Assembly: GCF_000006565.2 (NCBI RefSeq)
Contig: NC_031467.1
Span: 868,001-932,000, forward strand
Source: Toxoplasma gondii ME49
Lineage: Eukaryota > Apicomplexa > Conoidasida > Eucoccidiorida > Sarcocystidae
DNA length: 64,000 nucleotides
Direction: 5' to 3'
The stretch's first letter is position 1. Every line of letters begins with the position of its first letter. The notes beneath the pieces are model-generated. The model was not told the origin of the DNA and did not search any database. It saw nothing but the letters and a program-made list of their open reading frames with translations. Shown here one piece after another: positions 35,314 through 48,115 of this stretch. The position numbers and the translations under genes are program-made.

Positions 35314-38300
35314 TTACACACTTTGTTGTTTCTTCTCTTTCTTTACAAAAAATGGATCGGGCTGGACGTAGACGAATTCTTTGACGTAGGGATATGCTGA
35401 ATCGGTGTCCTCGGAGTTTCCTTCCCGGAAATCTCCGTTCTGTCCTGCCGGTTCACCCCGGTACTTGGGTTTGCCTCCACAGTGCGCCGAGCAGGTGTAA
35501 ATACACAGCAGCGCAAAGTGGAGTCGCTCGCTGGCAGCCTGTGCTGCTTCCGCTCGACTGGCACCGCCAGTTTCTCTTTCTTCCTCAACAGTTGCCGACG
35601 TTTCTTGCTTCCCCTCCACATCTCCATTTTCCGCTCGCTCACCCGCGCCTGCCGGAGTCTCGGCTGTCCCCGGCTTCGCTTCGTCGGCCTCGGCCTTTGC
35701 TTTTTCGCGCGTCTTGCTCGGGTCTGCGTCTCCTGTCCAGCGCACTTTCGACTCAAGCTCCACGCCGGCGCTTCTTTTGAGTTCGAAGAGAAACTGAGGC
35801 AAAACTTGGAACTCGAACTGGCGCGCGGCTCCACAGTTTTCGCATGCAGGCGGTTCCCCCTCCATCTGGCCCGGCGTGAAGGGCCAGAGGGGCCTTCCAC
35901 CCATAGCGTATCTGAGCACTTGGCCGCGATTGGCCGCTCGAGAAGAACAGCGTTTCAGGAAGCGAAGCAGCTGGGGGTCCAGCGAACTGTGTTCGTCATG
36001 AATGCTCTCAAAGGCCTCCTGTTCAGACGCATCCAGCTGCGCGTCTGCAAGCAAAGTGTCAAAGGCAATAACAGGGGCAGACCGAATTCAGCCCAGTTTA
36101 TGAGGATCCCAAAAGATGCGCTCGACGACATGAATCGAACGGCACTCGCATAGAGAACGTCGACATGTTCTGCCAAAATCCGCGAGTTCGCGTCGTCTCT
36201 TCATCTCCCCACATTCCGTCCACCTCGTCCTGTGGCAAAAACTTCCCATGCCAAACCCACAGACGCTTCTAGCGGAGTCAAGGCCTTCTGAATCACTGGA
36301 CGTTGCATGCGCCGAATTAAGTCGTCTGTCCCCAAAATGCACAACACTGCATCCACAGCACTTTCAAGAGAGTGCAGGAACCCATTCAGCTACATACATA
36401 TATATATATATATTAAATGTGTTTATATACATATATATAATATATACATATATATATGTATGCATATATATATATATATATATTAAGGCATCTGGAGAGG
36501 TCTGGAAAAGACAAGAAGACTTGGAAACGGAAAGGCAGTGGTTGACATCAAAGATGCCCGCATCTTTGTGGCGTATTTTCTGCATGCGCGGCGTCGAACA
36601 AAGCCTCTTCTTCCTGCATGCATCTGTCCCGCTGGATTCCTGCATTTCGAACACAGTAGCCTCCGACGCTCCGTGGATTGCGAGGGATCCGCGCGCCCCT
36701 CCTTTTCGACACAACCAACGCCCACGAAGATCACTTATCTCAGTGATCGCGTGCAAATGAGCCTGAGGCGCTTCCTCCCCATCCCCAAAACTTCATGTTT
36801 TTCACATTTCTCCCTGCCTTGGTGAGATCACGTAGCGCTATCCTGTGTGCAGAGCTCCGCCGACCTGGGTCGCTCTTCGCCTCCTCCTCGTACTTCTTCA
36901 AGAGTTCCTTCTCGTGCTCGTAGGAAGGCCCTGCGCCTTCGTCTCCCTCCTCTCTCTCTTCTTCCTCTCCAACTTCCAGTTCAAATTCAGGCAAGGCACA
37001 GCAGAGGCCTCGACTCCAGTGAGCGGCGAAGATCCGGCAGCGACGGTGCAGGCGATCGACGCCTTCTGAGCAGAAAACGCAAGGCTCGCCGCGAACACCC
37101 ACCTGAGTGGACGCGGAAACGCTAGAAAAACAGAGGGGCAATTCCACGACTATACGCATGCTTCAATACCCCGGCACTCGCGCGGACACCGGCCCACTGC
37201 AGGAACGCATGTACAAGAATCCATGCGTGCAAACAAAGACAAGTCGAGAGACAGAAACAGACACAAACAAGTCGAGAAAAGGAAAAAGAGAGAGGTCGCG
37301 AGACACGAGCACACAGTCAGACGCGCCCACAAAGACACAAACACCCCAACACAAATCGTGAGAGTCACATGAGAATCCAGAACTGGCGGCTGAGGAGAGG
37401 GAGGGAAACGTCGGCAAAAAAAAGCGGAGCGATCCGTCAAGCGAAGCGAGAGCTGAAGGAGACAAGGGAGGAAAGCAGCGCCGAACTTACGCTCTGCCTG
37501 ATGCTTGATTTCCTCCAGAAGAGCTTCTTCCTCGTCGACGTCGATGACCCGAGACCCTCCGTCTTCGTCCTCGCAGGCTTTGTGGTACGCGGAGGTTGCC
37601 TCTTGGTTTCTGAGGAGGAGGAGACGGACGAGTTTCCGACGCATGCAACTCGCGTTCTCTGCGGGATGCTCTTCTTGTTCTGCTTCTTCTGCATCTCCTT
37701 TTGCGCTAGGGAGGCCACAGACAGGACAGGAGAGCTCCCGCAAGCGTCGCTCTTCCGTCTGCAGTCTTTCGAGTGCACAGACCAGCGCTTCTTTCTCTCC
37801 TTTTCTTCCCCGGCTGCTCCCGGAGCCCCCGGCGCTGTGTCCTATTTCGCTCGGGTGTACAGACACCGCAGCTGTCTCCGGGTCTCTCTCGCGGCTCTCT
37901 GCACCTGTGGGGGCTTGAGGCGCAGCGAGAGAACGCGAGCGCCGAGATGCTTCTTTCCAAGAAGTCCAAAAAAGTTCGGACGGAATTTCTGCGAGAGGGA
38001 AGGAGGGATAAAGAGGGTTCTCTCGCGGCATTTGACAGCGAAAGAGCGAGAAAGTCGTGCCGCAACGCATGCAGCCGAACAGCCAGAGAGCACGGTGGAA
38101 GGCCTCCGCGCAACCGTCGACCGGGGCGTACACCTGCAGAGGCGGCAGAGACGGACGAGAGGACGAAGAGGAAATTGAAAAAAAGAAACGGCAAATCAAA
38201 GAAGACCGAAAGGGAAGCAAGGGAAGGCGAGAATGATGGAAGATGTTCTACAATAATGATAATCTCGACTCGAGGATTGCGTAACTGGAGTTATCTTGGG

Positions 38301-38891
38301 CTTCTTTAATAAAGGTATGTATAGCTCTTTAGTTACACTCGTATTAACAGCGAGAGAGAAAAAGAAAATAGCTCCTCAGAAAAGAGGAGGAGGCAGAGAG
38401 AAGAAGAAGAGAGGAGAAGAAGGCAAGAAAAGGAAGGAAATGCCGCAAGGTCGCAGAAAGGAAGAAAATGCTGAGAGGAGGCGGAAACAAAAGACAGAAA
38501 TCATTTGTGTCGAGAGAAGACGAAGAGAAAGAAGAGAAAAGAAAGAATAAAAAAGAGAGACGGAAAAAGAGAGAAAAAAGAGAACAAAGAGAACAAAGAG
38601 GAGAGAAGGGCAGACAGAGGACAGCGACCCGATACAGACATGAGAAGACTCAGAAAAGAGAGGAGAAGCAAGAGAGATAAGACTGAGAGAAGTCGTGCGG
38701 AAGAGGCTCACCTGAAGAAGAAAAGTTTGTATTTCTCGACAAGTTTGGCAAACTAGGTCCTCCGTCTTGGGGAGTCGCCTCGTCTCCATCCACTCCGGCT
38801 TGCCGCCAACCTTTGAGGGGAAGTGCCAACGGCGCAGTCGCTGCGGATGCGCCGCCACAAGAAATCCGAGATTTGTTTCCTCCGCATCCAT
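35314..38891 (-). CDS. PDCD2: PDCD2 family protein (small ribosomal subunit assembly chaperone)
   Basis: Four exons: 38712-38891 (ATG 38891), 37491-38133, 36865-37065 and 35314-36044 (stop TAA), about 584 residues. The N-terminal signature is complete: LGFLV, then HFPSKVGGKPEWM, a CQTC zinc pair, FLLQVYAPVDG and AFHRALWLFGCMRCG. Exon 3 carries LPEFELEVGEEEE, the usual PDCD2 linker start. Exon 4 carries the C-terminal domain: RYAMGGRPLWPF, PPACENCGAARQFEFQVLPQ and a final ALLCIYTCSAHC block. In yeast, fly and human, PDCD2 proteins bind newly made ribosomal protein uS5 (RPS2) and take it to pre-40S particles. The protein is longer than human PDCD2 (344 residues) because of low-complexity acidic and Ala/Glu-rich inserts in exons 2 and 4. 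The exon 3 donor (GTCGGC) is unusual but phase-consistent. It is divergent from SDA1. Confidence 0.92.
36399..36484. repeat. Interrupted (AT)n/(TATATACA) microsatellite
   Basis: AT-dominated simple repeat within the last PDCD2 intron (36045-36864). Confidence 0.85.
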
Positions 38892-39135
38892 CTTGGAAAC
38901 GAAGAAGACGAGATGCCGGGAGGGGCTTCGACTGTTTTATAAGAAATCAGAGGAAGAGAGGAGGAAGAGGAAGGCGAGCCCAAAGGCGGGAGAGACAAAG
39001 GACGAGGATAGGACCGAGACGGACAAAAAAAAGAGAGAAAATGCGAACAAGAGAGGAGGGAGAGAAAAGAAAAAGAGGAAAAGGAGGAGAGAAAGAAAGA
39101 GAAAGGGGAAGAAGAAAAAAGACAGCGAAGAACTT
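38350..39135. repeat. Long purine-rich (GA-rich) tracts
   Basis: The plus strand is almost only A and G at about 38350-38700 (PDCD2 intron 1) and again at about 38935-39130 (upstream of the PDCD2 ATG). On the transcribed minus strand this reads as a pyrimidine tract. No repeat unit is fixed. The exon between the two tracts is of normal composition. Confidence 0.7.
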
Positions 39136-40137
39136 TGAACGCTGGGGCGAAGAGAGACAGAGACACGAGACGATGACGCATGCAGAGAAGTGACAAATCG
39201 ACGAAGAATTAGCCTCCCAAGGGCTCGTGTTCTTTTTTCCGCATTTCTTTTCAGAAACAGAAAAACGACTTTTTCGAGGTGAAACAAGCGAGTTTCCGCG
39301 AATATCGCGCCCTCAACAAGCCTGCCCCGCATGCGTTCTTTTTCGCTGCATGCACAGACCCAGAAGCAGCTGGAAAGGGCGATTTTCTCGAGCGAAAAGA
39401 CCTCCGCTTCTCTCACTTCCTTCTCTCCTTGTTCTCCCCTTTGTCTTCTTGTTCTTCTTCTCTCGTGCCGGTGTCAAGGGAGGAAGGAAGAGATGAGGTG
39501 AAGGAGACAGCTAGTTGTGTGGGGTTTGAGTGTCTCCGTCCCTCACCTGCTCGCGAAAAAGTTGACTCTTGTGCTTTCTTTTCTCCCTCTGCTCCTTTTC
39601 TTCTCCTTTTCTTCTCCTTTTCTCCTCCTTTTCTCCTCCTTTTCTTTTCTGTTTCTCCTGTTTTTCTTTCCTTTCCCCGCCTCGTTTATTCCCCCGTTCG
39701 ACGTCAGTAAAAATTTCGGAACTCGAAAGGGAGGGAAACTCCGGAGAAACTTCATGTGCGGCTGACAGCGAAAGGTGATGAGAAAGAAATTGATTTTTCA
39801 CTCGTCTGTGTTCAGTCTTTTTCCTTTCTTCGAGATCTTTCGCGTCGCCTGCTTCTCTTTCAAAGACCGCGCTCTGCTTTCTAGCGTCCCTAAGCGTCGC
39901 CCCCCTCGAGTCGTCGCTCAAGTCGAAACATCTCAAACGTAGATATATATATATATATACATATATCTATATATGTATATATGTATATATATGTTTAATT
40001 GGTGCTGGTCCTTGTAAAGTGGTAGGTGTCTGCGTGCGCATGCTTGTGGAGGGAGAAGCGTTTCTGGAGGATCGTACCTTCTTTTCGCCCTGGGCCAGCA
40101 GCCCTCTTGCGGTGTACATACACCCGAGTTCCTCAAG
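38892..40137. promoter_or_regulatory. Divergent promoter region of PDCD2 and SDA1
   Basis: About 1.25 kb lies between the two start codons (38891 minus, 40138 plus). It includes GA-rich and CT-rich halves and an (AT)n block at 39940-39993, about 145 bases before the SDA1 ATG. A GCATGC word occurs near 39330. Both genes act in ribosome assembly, so shared control is plausible but not shown. Confidence 0.55.
39940..39993. repeat. (AT)n-rich microsatellite upstream of SDA1
   Basis: Interrupted AT repeat between 39940 and 39993 in the shared PDCD2/SDA1 spacer. Confidence 0.85.
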
Positions 40138-43100
40138 ATGGAGCTTCCGACAGAGTGCGGCGGAAGAGCCGCCAGCACCCCGCAGTCACTTCCTTTGCTG
40201 CAGGTGAGAGAAACGCGGGAAAAAGAGAAAAGGAGGGGAACTCGAGTAGAAGGGAGTGGATAACGAGGGAGAAATAGTAAAGGACGATACAAGAAAAAGG
40301 AGCGAAGGAGAGAACAAGACAGATCTATGCGGAGAGTCTCGATTAGGAGGCGGAATACTCTTCTGATTTGTTTACTATTCCTAGTGCTCGTGCATTCTTT
40401 CCGCTCTTCCGTTTTCCTGCCCTGCTCTTCTCCACTCTTTTCATCTCTCTTCCTCTGGTCGTCTTCCTCTCTCATGTCTTCGTTTCGTGTCTTTCCTTTT
40501 TTCAGAATTCCTTGAAACGCGACCCTCCAGCGTACTTCGGCGAGTTTCAGCTTCAGTTCGAGCGCTTGCGAGGTCTTCTGGCCGTGATGGAGCAACAGCC
40601 TCAGCGTCCTGTGAAGGATCTGCGACAGCTGCTCATGTTCCTCGCCCATGTGAGACTCGGCAAACGGGACTTGGCTCCTTCTCTCTCGCATGACCGCGCT
40701 AGAAAATGATGGAACTAGTGCTCCTTTACTCCTGCAGGTTGTGTCTGTCGGAAAAGGCCGTTCTTCAGAGGTCGAACAGTTTTTTCCAGGCTCGTTTTCT
40801 CTCTGCCTTCCTCTCAGCAGTACTGCGTCTTTCGCAACTCTTTCTCTGCTGTTTATCCCGCCTTTCCTCTGCTTCTTGTCGCCTCTCTTCCTTCGTTTCT
40901 GATATGTTCTCTCTATCTCTCTCTTCGCTTCTGTGTTCATTCCTTTTCTGTCCACTCTCATTTCTCTGTCTCTGTTCTCTTCTGTCTGCTGCGTTCTAAC
41001 TAAACAGACGAGTCCGTGCTACAGTCCGAAGGTCTCTGAGACCCCACTGAAGACTCGAGAGAAGAAGGACATGACGCAAAACGACCGCTCTGGAGATTCG
41101 CCTGGTGCCTTTCTTCCTCTCTCAACTTCTTTCGCCTTTGACGAGGACGTGGAAAAAAAAGGCGTTGAAGACAGACATTACTCTGCAGAGCTCGCCGCGT
41201 CGATTCAGAGAATTCTCACCCAGCTTTCGTCTTCTCTCCATCCGCAAACGAGACAGTCTCTGCTTCTTTCTCTGCTTCTTCTCAGAAGAAAGCAACAGGT
41301 GAACGGAGAATTCAAAAGCCGCTGCATGCGCGCGCTCCGCACTTCGCTTTACGACGGTCAGACGTCCGCCCGACCCCTGGAAGGAAAAACTTTTTTTTCC
41401 TCGCAGTTTTGACAGCGTTTGTGGCATCCTTTTGCTTGTGATGTCTCTAAGCGGAGACGGATGCGCAGATACATCGCTGCAAATACATTTTCACTTTTGT
41501 CTGTTTGTTGTGTCTACTTGTCTCAGCTCTCTTGCTTGGACCTGCTTCGGGTGTCAGTACAGCTGCTGCAGGCCAACGACAAGTCCTGCCGCCAGACTCT
41601 CTTCTCCTTCGTCACGCGCGACGTATCCAAGCTCTGCCTGGCAGATCGCATGCAACAGGTGGAACGCGTTGTTTTTTTTTTGCTTTTTTTTCGACGTTTC
41701 TTCTCTTTCCTTGTCCCTCTGGCTGTGTTCTCTCTTATCTGTCGTCTCTCTTAAATCTCTTTGTTTTCTCCCGCTTCCCTGTTGCCGAGCTTTCCTCCAC
41801 CAAAAACAATTGAGGTCTCTTTCTTCTTCTCTGCGTTGCCCGCGTTTCCTTCTTATTCCTCTTTGTCGCCTCTCTCTGCGTGCTTTGTTCTTTTTCGCTT
41901 CTCTTCGCCTCCCCTCTCTTCTGTGTATCGCCTCGCCCCGGTGGGGCAGCATTCGACGCGTTTGTGTTGTTTTCTTTTCTGTTTCGCCAATCCGCGTCTG
42001 GAAACCAAGAAACCTGTGGATGTCCTCTGTCTCCTCCAGAGTTTCGCTCGCCTCTCGCCGGAGCTTTTCGCGATGCTGGCCCGGCCGGCTTGCCCTTTGG
42101 CGGCGCGCCTCGCGCTCTGCTGCTTGATTCAGGTGTACAGGCAACAGAGACACAGTGGCGGCCTGTCGATACATCAGAACAGCAAGAATTTCAAGAAAAT
42201 CGTCAACGCAGCCGCAGCTTGCACTCTCGCGGGCGATACGAAACTCGCGACTTCTGCTGCACTTTTCCTCCTCGGAGAACTGCAGGTAAACGTCGGAGAG
42301 AGCCGGAGACGCGAACCTGCCAGACAAATGCATCTGTTCTGTCGGCAGCAGGCTTTCCATGTGGCGGGGCTGAGCTGTGTGTTCAGACATGCGAGAATTC
42401 TTTTTCCGCGTTTTTCTCGCCTTCTTCAACACCTAGGAGGTTCGCTTCCCTTCTGCGTTTCCGGCCGACATGCGACTGCTGTTAACTTTCTTCTGATCCC
42501 TAAGTTGCTTGTGCTGCACTCCCCCTCTTCACTTGTTTTTCGTTTCGCGTTCCGGTGCTCCGTCGTTCTCTCTCGCCTCCCAACTCTTTCGACTTCCTCC
42601 ACATTTTCCCTCTCGGTTTCGCTCTCCTTTGGCCGTCCTCCACTTCAGAGTGCCTCAAGTCACATTGCGAATGTGGAGGACAACGAAAGCGACGACGAAG
42701 AAGACGCTGCAGTTGAGGCAGAGGCAAAACGTCTCACACGCTCCCAAGAGGGGGTCTCCAAGAAGACGGCATCGGCGAAGAAGAAACTCAAACGCGCAAA
42801 AGTAAGCGCGTCTCTCCCTTCTGCGGCGCCCTCGTCTTCTCCTTCTGCTGCTCTTTCTCTTCCCTCTTCCTCTCTCATGTTTCTCTCCGTCTCCCTCCCT
42901 CCTTCTCTTCTTTTTGTGTATATGAGTTCTTCTTTCTGTCTCTCTCCTCTCTCTTCTTCATTTCCTCCGCTTTCTTCTCTCTCTTTTTTCACCTCTCTCC
43001 GTCCGCTTCTCGCGTCCTTTTTTCGTTCGTTGTCCTGTCGCTTTTTGCAACTTGTCTTCGAAATGGTTGCTCTTCCCTGCGCAGGCGAAGCTCCAGCGGC

Positions 43101-44418
43101 AGGTGGCGCGAAAGCAGCAGAGGGCAGAGCAACAGCAGCTGCTTGGCGGAGTCGTTGCCTCGGCTTCCATCATCGACCTTCTCTTCGACCCCCAGGGCCT
43201 CGCGGAGAAACTCTTCGGTGAGACGAATGCGAAAAAAGCGTATTTTAATGGCTGTCTCTGGAATTTTCTTGTCGGAGAAGATGGCGAAAAGAACACTTTC
43301 TACAGGTGTCTTTGGGCGATGCGTCTGTGCTGAGGAACGAGGGAAACGGGCGTCTTCTCGACTGGTCTTAGATTGCTTTTGAAAGCGGAACAGCGACGAA
43401 CATCTCATTTTTCATCACGTCTGTTGGAGAGGTTTGGGGGAGAAACAACACAGGACTCCGAGTCGCCCCGAGACTCTTCTCTTCGTTCAGCTGCGGTACG
43501 GAACAGACAGGAGAGAGGAAGCGCATGCAACGGTGACACAAATTGCGTCTGTTCCTTCAGGACGAGTGAAAGGGCAATCCGACAGATTCTCTTCTCGCCT
43601 CATTTTCCTCAACCTCCTCTCGCGACTGATTGGTCACCACAAGCTCCTTCTCTTCAACTTTTACCCTTTCATCCAGGTGCGTTCGAGGAAGAATTTAAGG
43701 AGTTCAGCAAAGGGGGAACTTAATGCAAAAATAGCATTCCTTCATCTGCCGCGACGAAGATCCGTTTCACGGAGTTCATCAATCTCCACAGGACTGCTGA
43801 ACAGCTCAAGAGTCGAATCCGCCCCGAAGATCAGCCATGTGCCATCAAGACGCATGCATCTACATACACGCACACACATATGCAGAATTATGTATCTATT
43901 CATATACACATGTACGCATATATATATATATATATATTTACATGGATCTACACGATGCGTATGTAATGTTGGTCGCCACAGAAAGGAAGGTCCACGAAGT
44001 GCTCTCCACGGAGAGAGAAACGAGAAGCCATTTCTTGCCAGTAGTCTTGTTCTTGCCTTTGTTTCTCAGAAATATTTGCAGCCGCATCAGCGCCTGGTGT
44101 CTTCGCTCTTGGCCATTCTCGCGACTGCAGTCCATGAGCTGGTGCCTCCTCAGGAATTGCTTCCTATCGTCAAACACATTGCCGACGTCTTCATCAACGA
44201 AACGCGGGGCGAAGAAGTCATCACAGTCGGCATCAATGCCGTGAGAAAACAACATCATCTTTATTTCTTCTATCGCTGCATATACCTATATAAACACATA
44301 TATGAATATAAACTCGTGTATCTGTTTAGGCATTTCTGTACACTTATAAATCCGTTTGTTTCCGTGTCTATACACCTATATATATATATATATATATATA
44401 TGCATAAGTCATGCACTT

Positions 44419-44449
<31 letters not shown>

Positions 44450-44568
44450 GAAATGAGTGTCTGCTGCTGCTCGCGTTTAAGTATATCTACATGTACCTGT
44501 ATGCATTTTTTGATGTGTGGTTTTTGTTTTCACATGTCTATGCTTGTGCCTATGTATTCACACTACGT

Positions 44569-44606
<38 letters not shown>

Positions 44607-44663
44607 TTTATATGTGCATATATATATTTATGTATATGTATAAATATATGTATGTATACGTAA

Positions 44664-44695
<32 letters not shown>

Positions 44696-46886
44696 GTATA
44701 TTTAGGTATAGATCACTTTATGTATTGATTTGGGGTTTACTGAGGTCAACAGCGTACATAGGGAGTTGTCGTTTCCGTTGTTTTTCAGATAACGGAGATT
44801 TGCTCAAGAGCGCCTCTGTGCATGACGAAGGACTTGTTGTCTGACCTGGTGGAGTATCGGCGAGAGAGAAGAAGCAAGAGCGTTGTGATGGCGGCGAGAC
44901 GCCTGATGAATTTGTACAGAGATGTTTTGCCTGCGATGCTACCACCAAACGCCCGCGGCAAAGACGCTGCGATGGCTGTGCGCAACAACGAGGTAAAAAG
45001 AAGAGAAGGCAGAGGAAGCAGATGGAAAAAGGAAGGAGACAGAACGAGAAGGTGGGGAGGGAACTTGAAACGGGGTGAGGAGATCGCGGCGCTGAACGGA
45101 ACGGGAGGAGAAGGATGTGTCTCAGAAAAAGAAAGAGGAAAAGGAGAAGCAGGGTGTTTGAAGGAGGTCTAAGGGCGGTCAGAGTCTCCTTGTTATCGAG
45201 GAGGAACGAAGAAGGTGACGAAGAACATGCAAGCGAATTTGCTTTGAACGGATTTTGGACAACTCGCCTTTCCTCAGCCTCGCCGTGCGTGTTTGTTTTT
45301 TGCATCTCTAGGAGGAGAGCTTTAGCTTCGGCCAGTTCAAACCAGCAGAGAATCTCACTGGTCTCGATGAGCTGGAGAAGCTGCAAAAGCTGGTGAAAGC
45401 GAGAAAGAGAATGCGAGAAGAGGAAGAAGAAGAGGAAGACGAAGAAGAGGAAGAAGAGGAAGAAGATGGAGACGAAGAAGAAGGAGACGAAGAAGAGGAA
45501 GAAGAGGAAGACGAAGAAGATGGAGACGAAGAAGAGGAAGAAGAGGAAGACGAAGATGGAGACGAAGAAGACGAAGAAGAAGAAGACGAAGAAGACGAGG
45601 ATGAAGAAGAGGATGAAGATCACCCGAAGAAGATGCGTCGAGTGTGTCCGACTGTGAAGGGCGAAGGAAGTTCGAGTGAGGCGGTGGCGTCTTCCTCCCT
45701 GGCGATGGATCGCATCTTAACGCCGGAGGAGTTTCATGCCTTGCGGGTCTTGCAGGCGAAGAGTGTCGTGGAAACGGGAGGCGCTCGCAAAGGTTCGAAG
45801 AAGCAGGAAGGCGAGGAAGAACAAGAGCGTCTTCTGTCGCTGCTTGCCAAGACCGGCGGAGTCGAAGCGGGCGTCGACGCGAGCGATGAGGATGGCAGCG
45901 ACCTCTCCTCAGATGAAGAACTGGAGGCCGAAGTGAGGAAGGATTCACTTTTGCTTCTGCAAAGGGTCAACAAAGAGAGGGGGAGGACGCGAGAAGAAGA
46001 GAAAGAAGAAGGAAAACTGCGGATCCCTCCGCTCCCTTCCCCCGCGACTCAAGCCGGGAACGGTTTTCACTGGTGTCTGTACACGTGATCCGCGAACAAG
46101 ACCTGGGTTGTTTCTCCTCGTTCTCCTCCTCGCGTCGCATTCTCTCTCCTCTCTCAGTGAACTCTTCGTTCTCTTCTTTTCGGTTCTTCAGGCCGACAGC
46201 ATGTTTGTGTCGAGCACGGAGCTGGAGGGTCTCGCAGGCCGGAAGCGGCGGCAAGCGCGAGAGCGGAATCGCTTGAAGGAGGAGGCGAAGATGGAGAGAA
46301 AACGCGCGGGGAAGAGTGCCCCTTGGCCGTTCGCGAGGAAACAGCGAGAAGCTGCAGAAGCCTCTCTTGCCGCCGACCCGTCGAAAAGACACAAAACGGT
46401 CGTCACTGGAAATGCGCCGCAAAAACTGAAAGCGCGCAACAAACCGCTGGCCATGGTTCGACAGGTGAGGCTTTCTTTTGAGCAACTTTTCGGAAACAAC
46501 TTCTTTCTCCTCTCATGGGGAAGACGCTTCTGCTCCCTTGCTTGGTGCAGACGTTTCTCCTGGTTCGCCTTCGGAAACGCTGCCAGACGCCTAGCCGCGA
46601 GTGAAAGGAAACGCCCCGAAGCCTTTCGTTTTCTGGCGGAGAAGAGACGCTCCGCATGCGGCTCCGGTGCACCGACCGGGACCGGCGGCTCGCGGCGCGC
46701 ATCAGATGTCAAGTGAAGTCGTTTACACTTTGTTCCTCGTGCGTTCTCGCTCCGGTTTTTGCGCAGAGTCGGAAGTTGCGCGACAAGAAGCAGCAAAGCG
46801 TGAAGCAGAAACTCCAGAACTTGAAGAAACAAATCAAAAACTTGAAGAAAAGCCAAGTCGGCCGCCCCAGGAGGAGAAAGCGATGA
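40138..46886 (+). CDS. SDA1: SDA1 homologue, 60S ribosomal subunit biogenesis factor
   Basis: Thirteen exons: 40138-40203, 40506-40649, 41008-41298, 41527-41658, 42040-42285, 42649-42801, 43085-43217, 43561-43676, 44070-44240, 44789-44992, 45312-45932, 46192-46464, 46767-46886 (TGA). They give about 889 residues; yeast Sda1 has 767. Exon 1 ends LPLLQ and joins [10 protein letters not shown], the classic Sda1 start. Conserved blocks follow in order: [95 protein letters not shown] and [12 protein letters not shown]. The C-terminus is very basic (GRPRRRKR), typical for a nucleolar protein. Sda1 acts late in pre-60S maturation in the nucleus. A run of about 75 Glu/Asp residues (about 586-664) precedes the conserved [14 protein letters not shown] block. 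All junctions but one are phase 0. The start is chosen because exon 1 fits both phase and family. Confidence 0.95.
43919..43937. repeat. (AT)n microsatellite
   Basis: AT run in the SDA1 intron between exons 8 and 9 (43677-44069). Confidence 0.85.
44361..44704. repeat. Cluster of (AT)n/(TATG)n microsatellites
   Basis: Several AT runs (about 44378-44402, 44422-44449, 44573-44602, 44665-44704) fill most of the SDA1 intron 44241-44788. Confidence 0.9.
45411..45640 (+). repeat. SDA1: GAA/GAG/GAC triplet-rich tract coding for the SDA1 acidic run
   Basis: Irregular GAA, GAG, GAC and GAT codons encode an almost uninterrupted Glu/Asp stretch with a few Gly and one Lys-rich end. Motif copies such as GACGAAGATGGAGACGAAGA recur, so length variation between strains is likely. 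Confidence 0.85.
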
Positions 46887-46979
46887 AGCAGAGACTCACA
46901 AAGACACATCCATAACCTCGACGACAAATACAGTCACTTTGTCAAGAACTCGGCGCAAATGAAAAAGTGTATACATGCA

Positions 46980-47182
46980 TACATATATATATATATATAT
47001 ATGTATTCATCTGTAAATACGCATTTCCATTCATATGCATCCACACGCATTTGCACGTGTGTGTGCAGCTCTCTTGTAACGTACAGGAACCTCTCTCTCT
47101 CTCTATATATATGTATATATATATATATATATATATGTTACGTAAATGCTAATCTACATATATATATATATATATATATATG
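46980..47182. repeat. Three (AT)n microsatellites
   Basis: AT runs at about 46980-47003, 47104-47138 and 47156-47182, just downstream of the SDA1 stop. Confidence 0.9.
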
Positions 47183-47899
47183 TAGAAGCATTCCTCTGTG
47201 TAGGCGAGAAAGAGGTGGATGTAGAGGTTTTTCTAGGAGTTTTTGTGCAGGCAGGTTTGGGGAGGATCGCTTCATGTCTGTTTGCCGTGAGTTGTCGTTT
47301 TGGTGTCAAGGGGAGAGTTGTTGAACAACCTGGAAAGAAAGCTGTGAGAAGTCCACTTTTGGAAACAAGACGCCCCAAGATGCAGAGAGTCCCGAAAGGC
47401 TAGAGTCTCGCCTTCTGCTCTTCGGGTGCCCTCTTCTCTGTCTGAGAAAGGTTTCTTCCGTCGGCCCGCGCGGATGCGATTTGAATAGTTTTTCCAAACG
47501 ACAGAGAGGAAAGTCGTCTGGAACAGTCGTTGGCTTTGTGTGTTGGGAGAGATTGGGAAAGGCTGAAAAATCGAGGACTGCAGAGAGATCGGATGCGTCT
47601 CCCTGGAGACTGAACTTGGTCCAGAAAGGAGACAGACTGTCTCCTCGAGGAGAGAAGACAACTTGAAATCGATATATTGCCGTGTCACTCAAGAATCCCC
47701 AGACTCGACGCTGTGCTTCACCGCGTGGTGTACGCATAACAAAAGACTCGGTTTCCTCTCTTTACAAATCGTCCACGAATGCAGCCCTCAAACCAAGAAA
47801 GAGACACCATGCATTTCTTGCGAAAATTCCCTCTCGACGACCAACGGTAGTTGAGTTATGCAACGAACAGCGAAGGCTTCTTCCATTCTCCAGCATTCT

Positions 47900-48005
47900 A
47901 TCAATCGTTGTCTATCTACCTTTATGTATCTATATGTATCTACGTATCTACTTGTCTATCTATCTACATATATATATATATATATACCTATCTATATTTG
48001 TCTCC

Positions 48006-48059
<54 letters not shown>

Positions 48060-48115
48060 GTATATGTATATGTATATATCTATATATATGGGTATGTATC
48101 TATATCTCTGTATAC
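47900..48115. repeat. Compound microsatellite (TATC, AT, CT)
   Basis: Adjoining TCTA/TATC repeats, AT runs, a (CT)n block around 48003-48024 and further TATG repeats form one compound array. Confidence 0.9.

Noticed and set aside
39250..39450. Plus-strand open segment after a TTTTCAG, upstream of SDA1
   Set aside because: The true SDA1 exon 1 at 40138 joins in phase with the conserved [10 protein letters not shown] block, so this segment is not needed and may be 5' UTR or chance.
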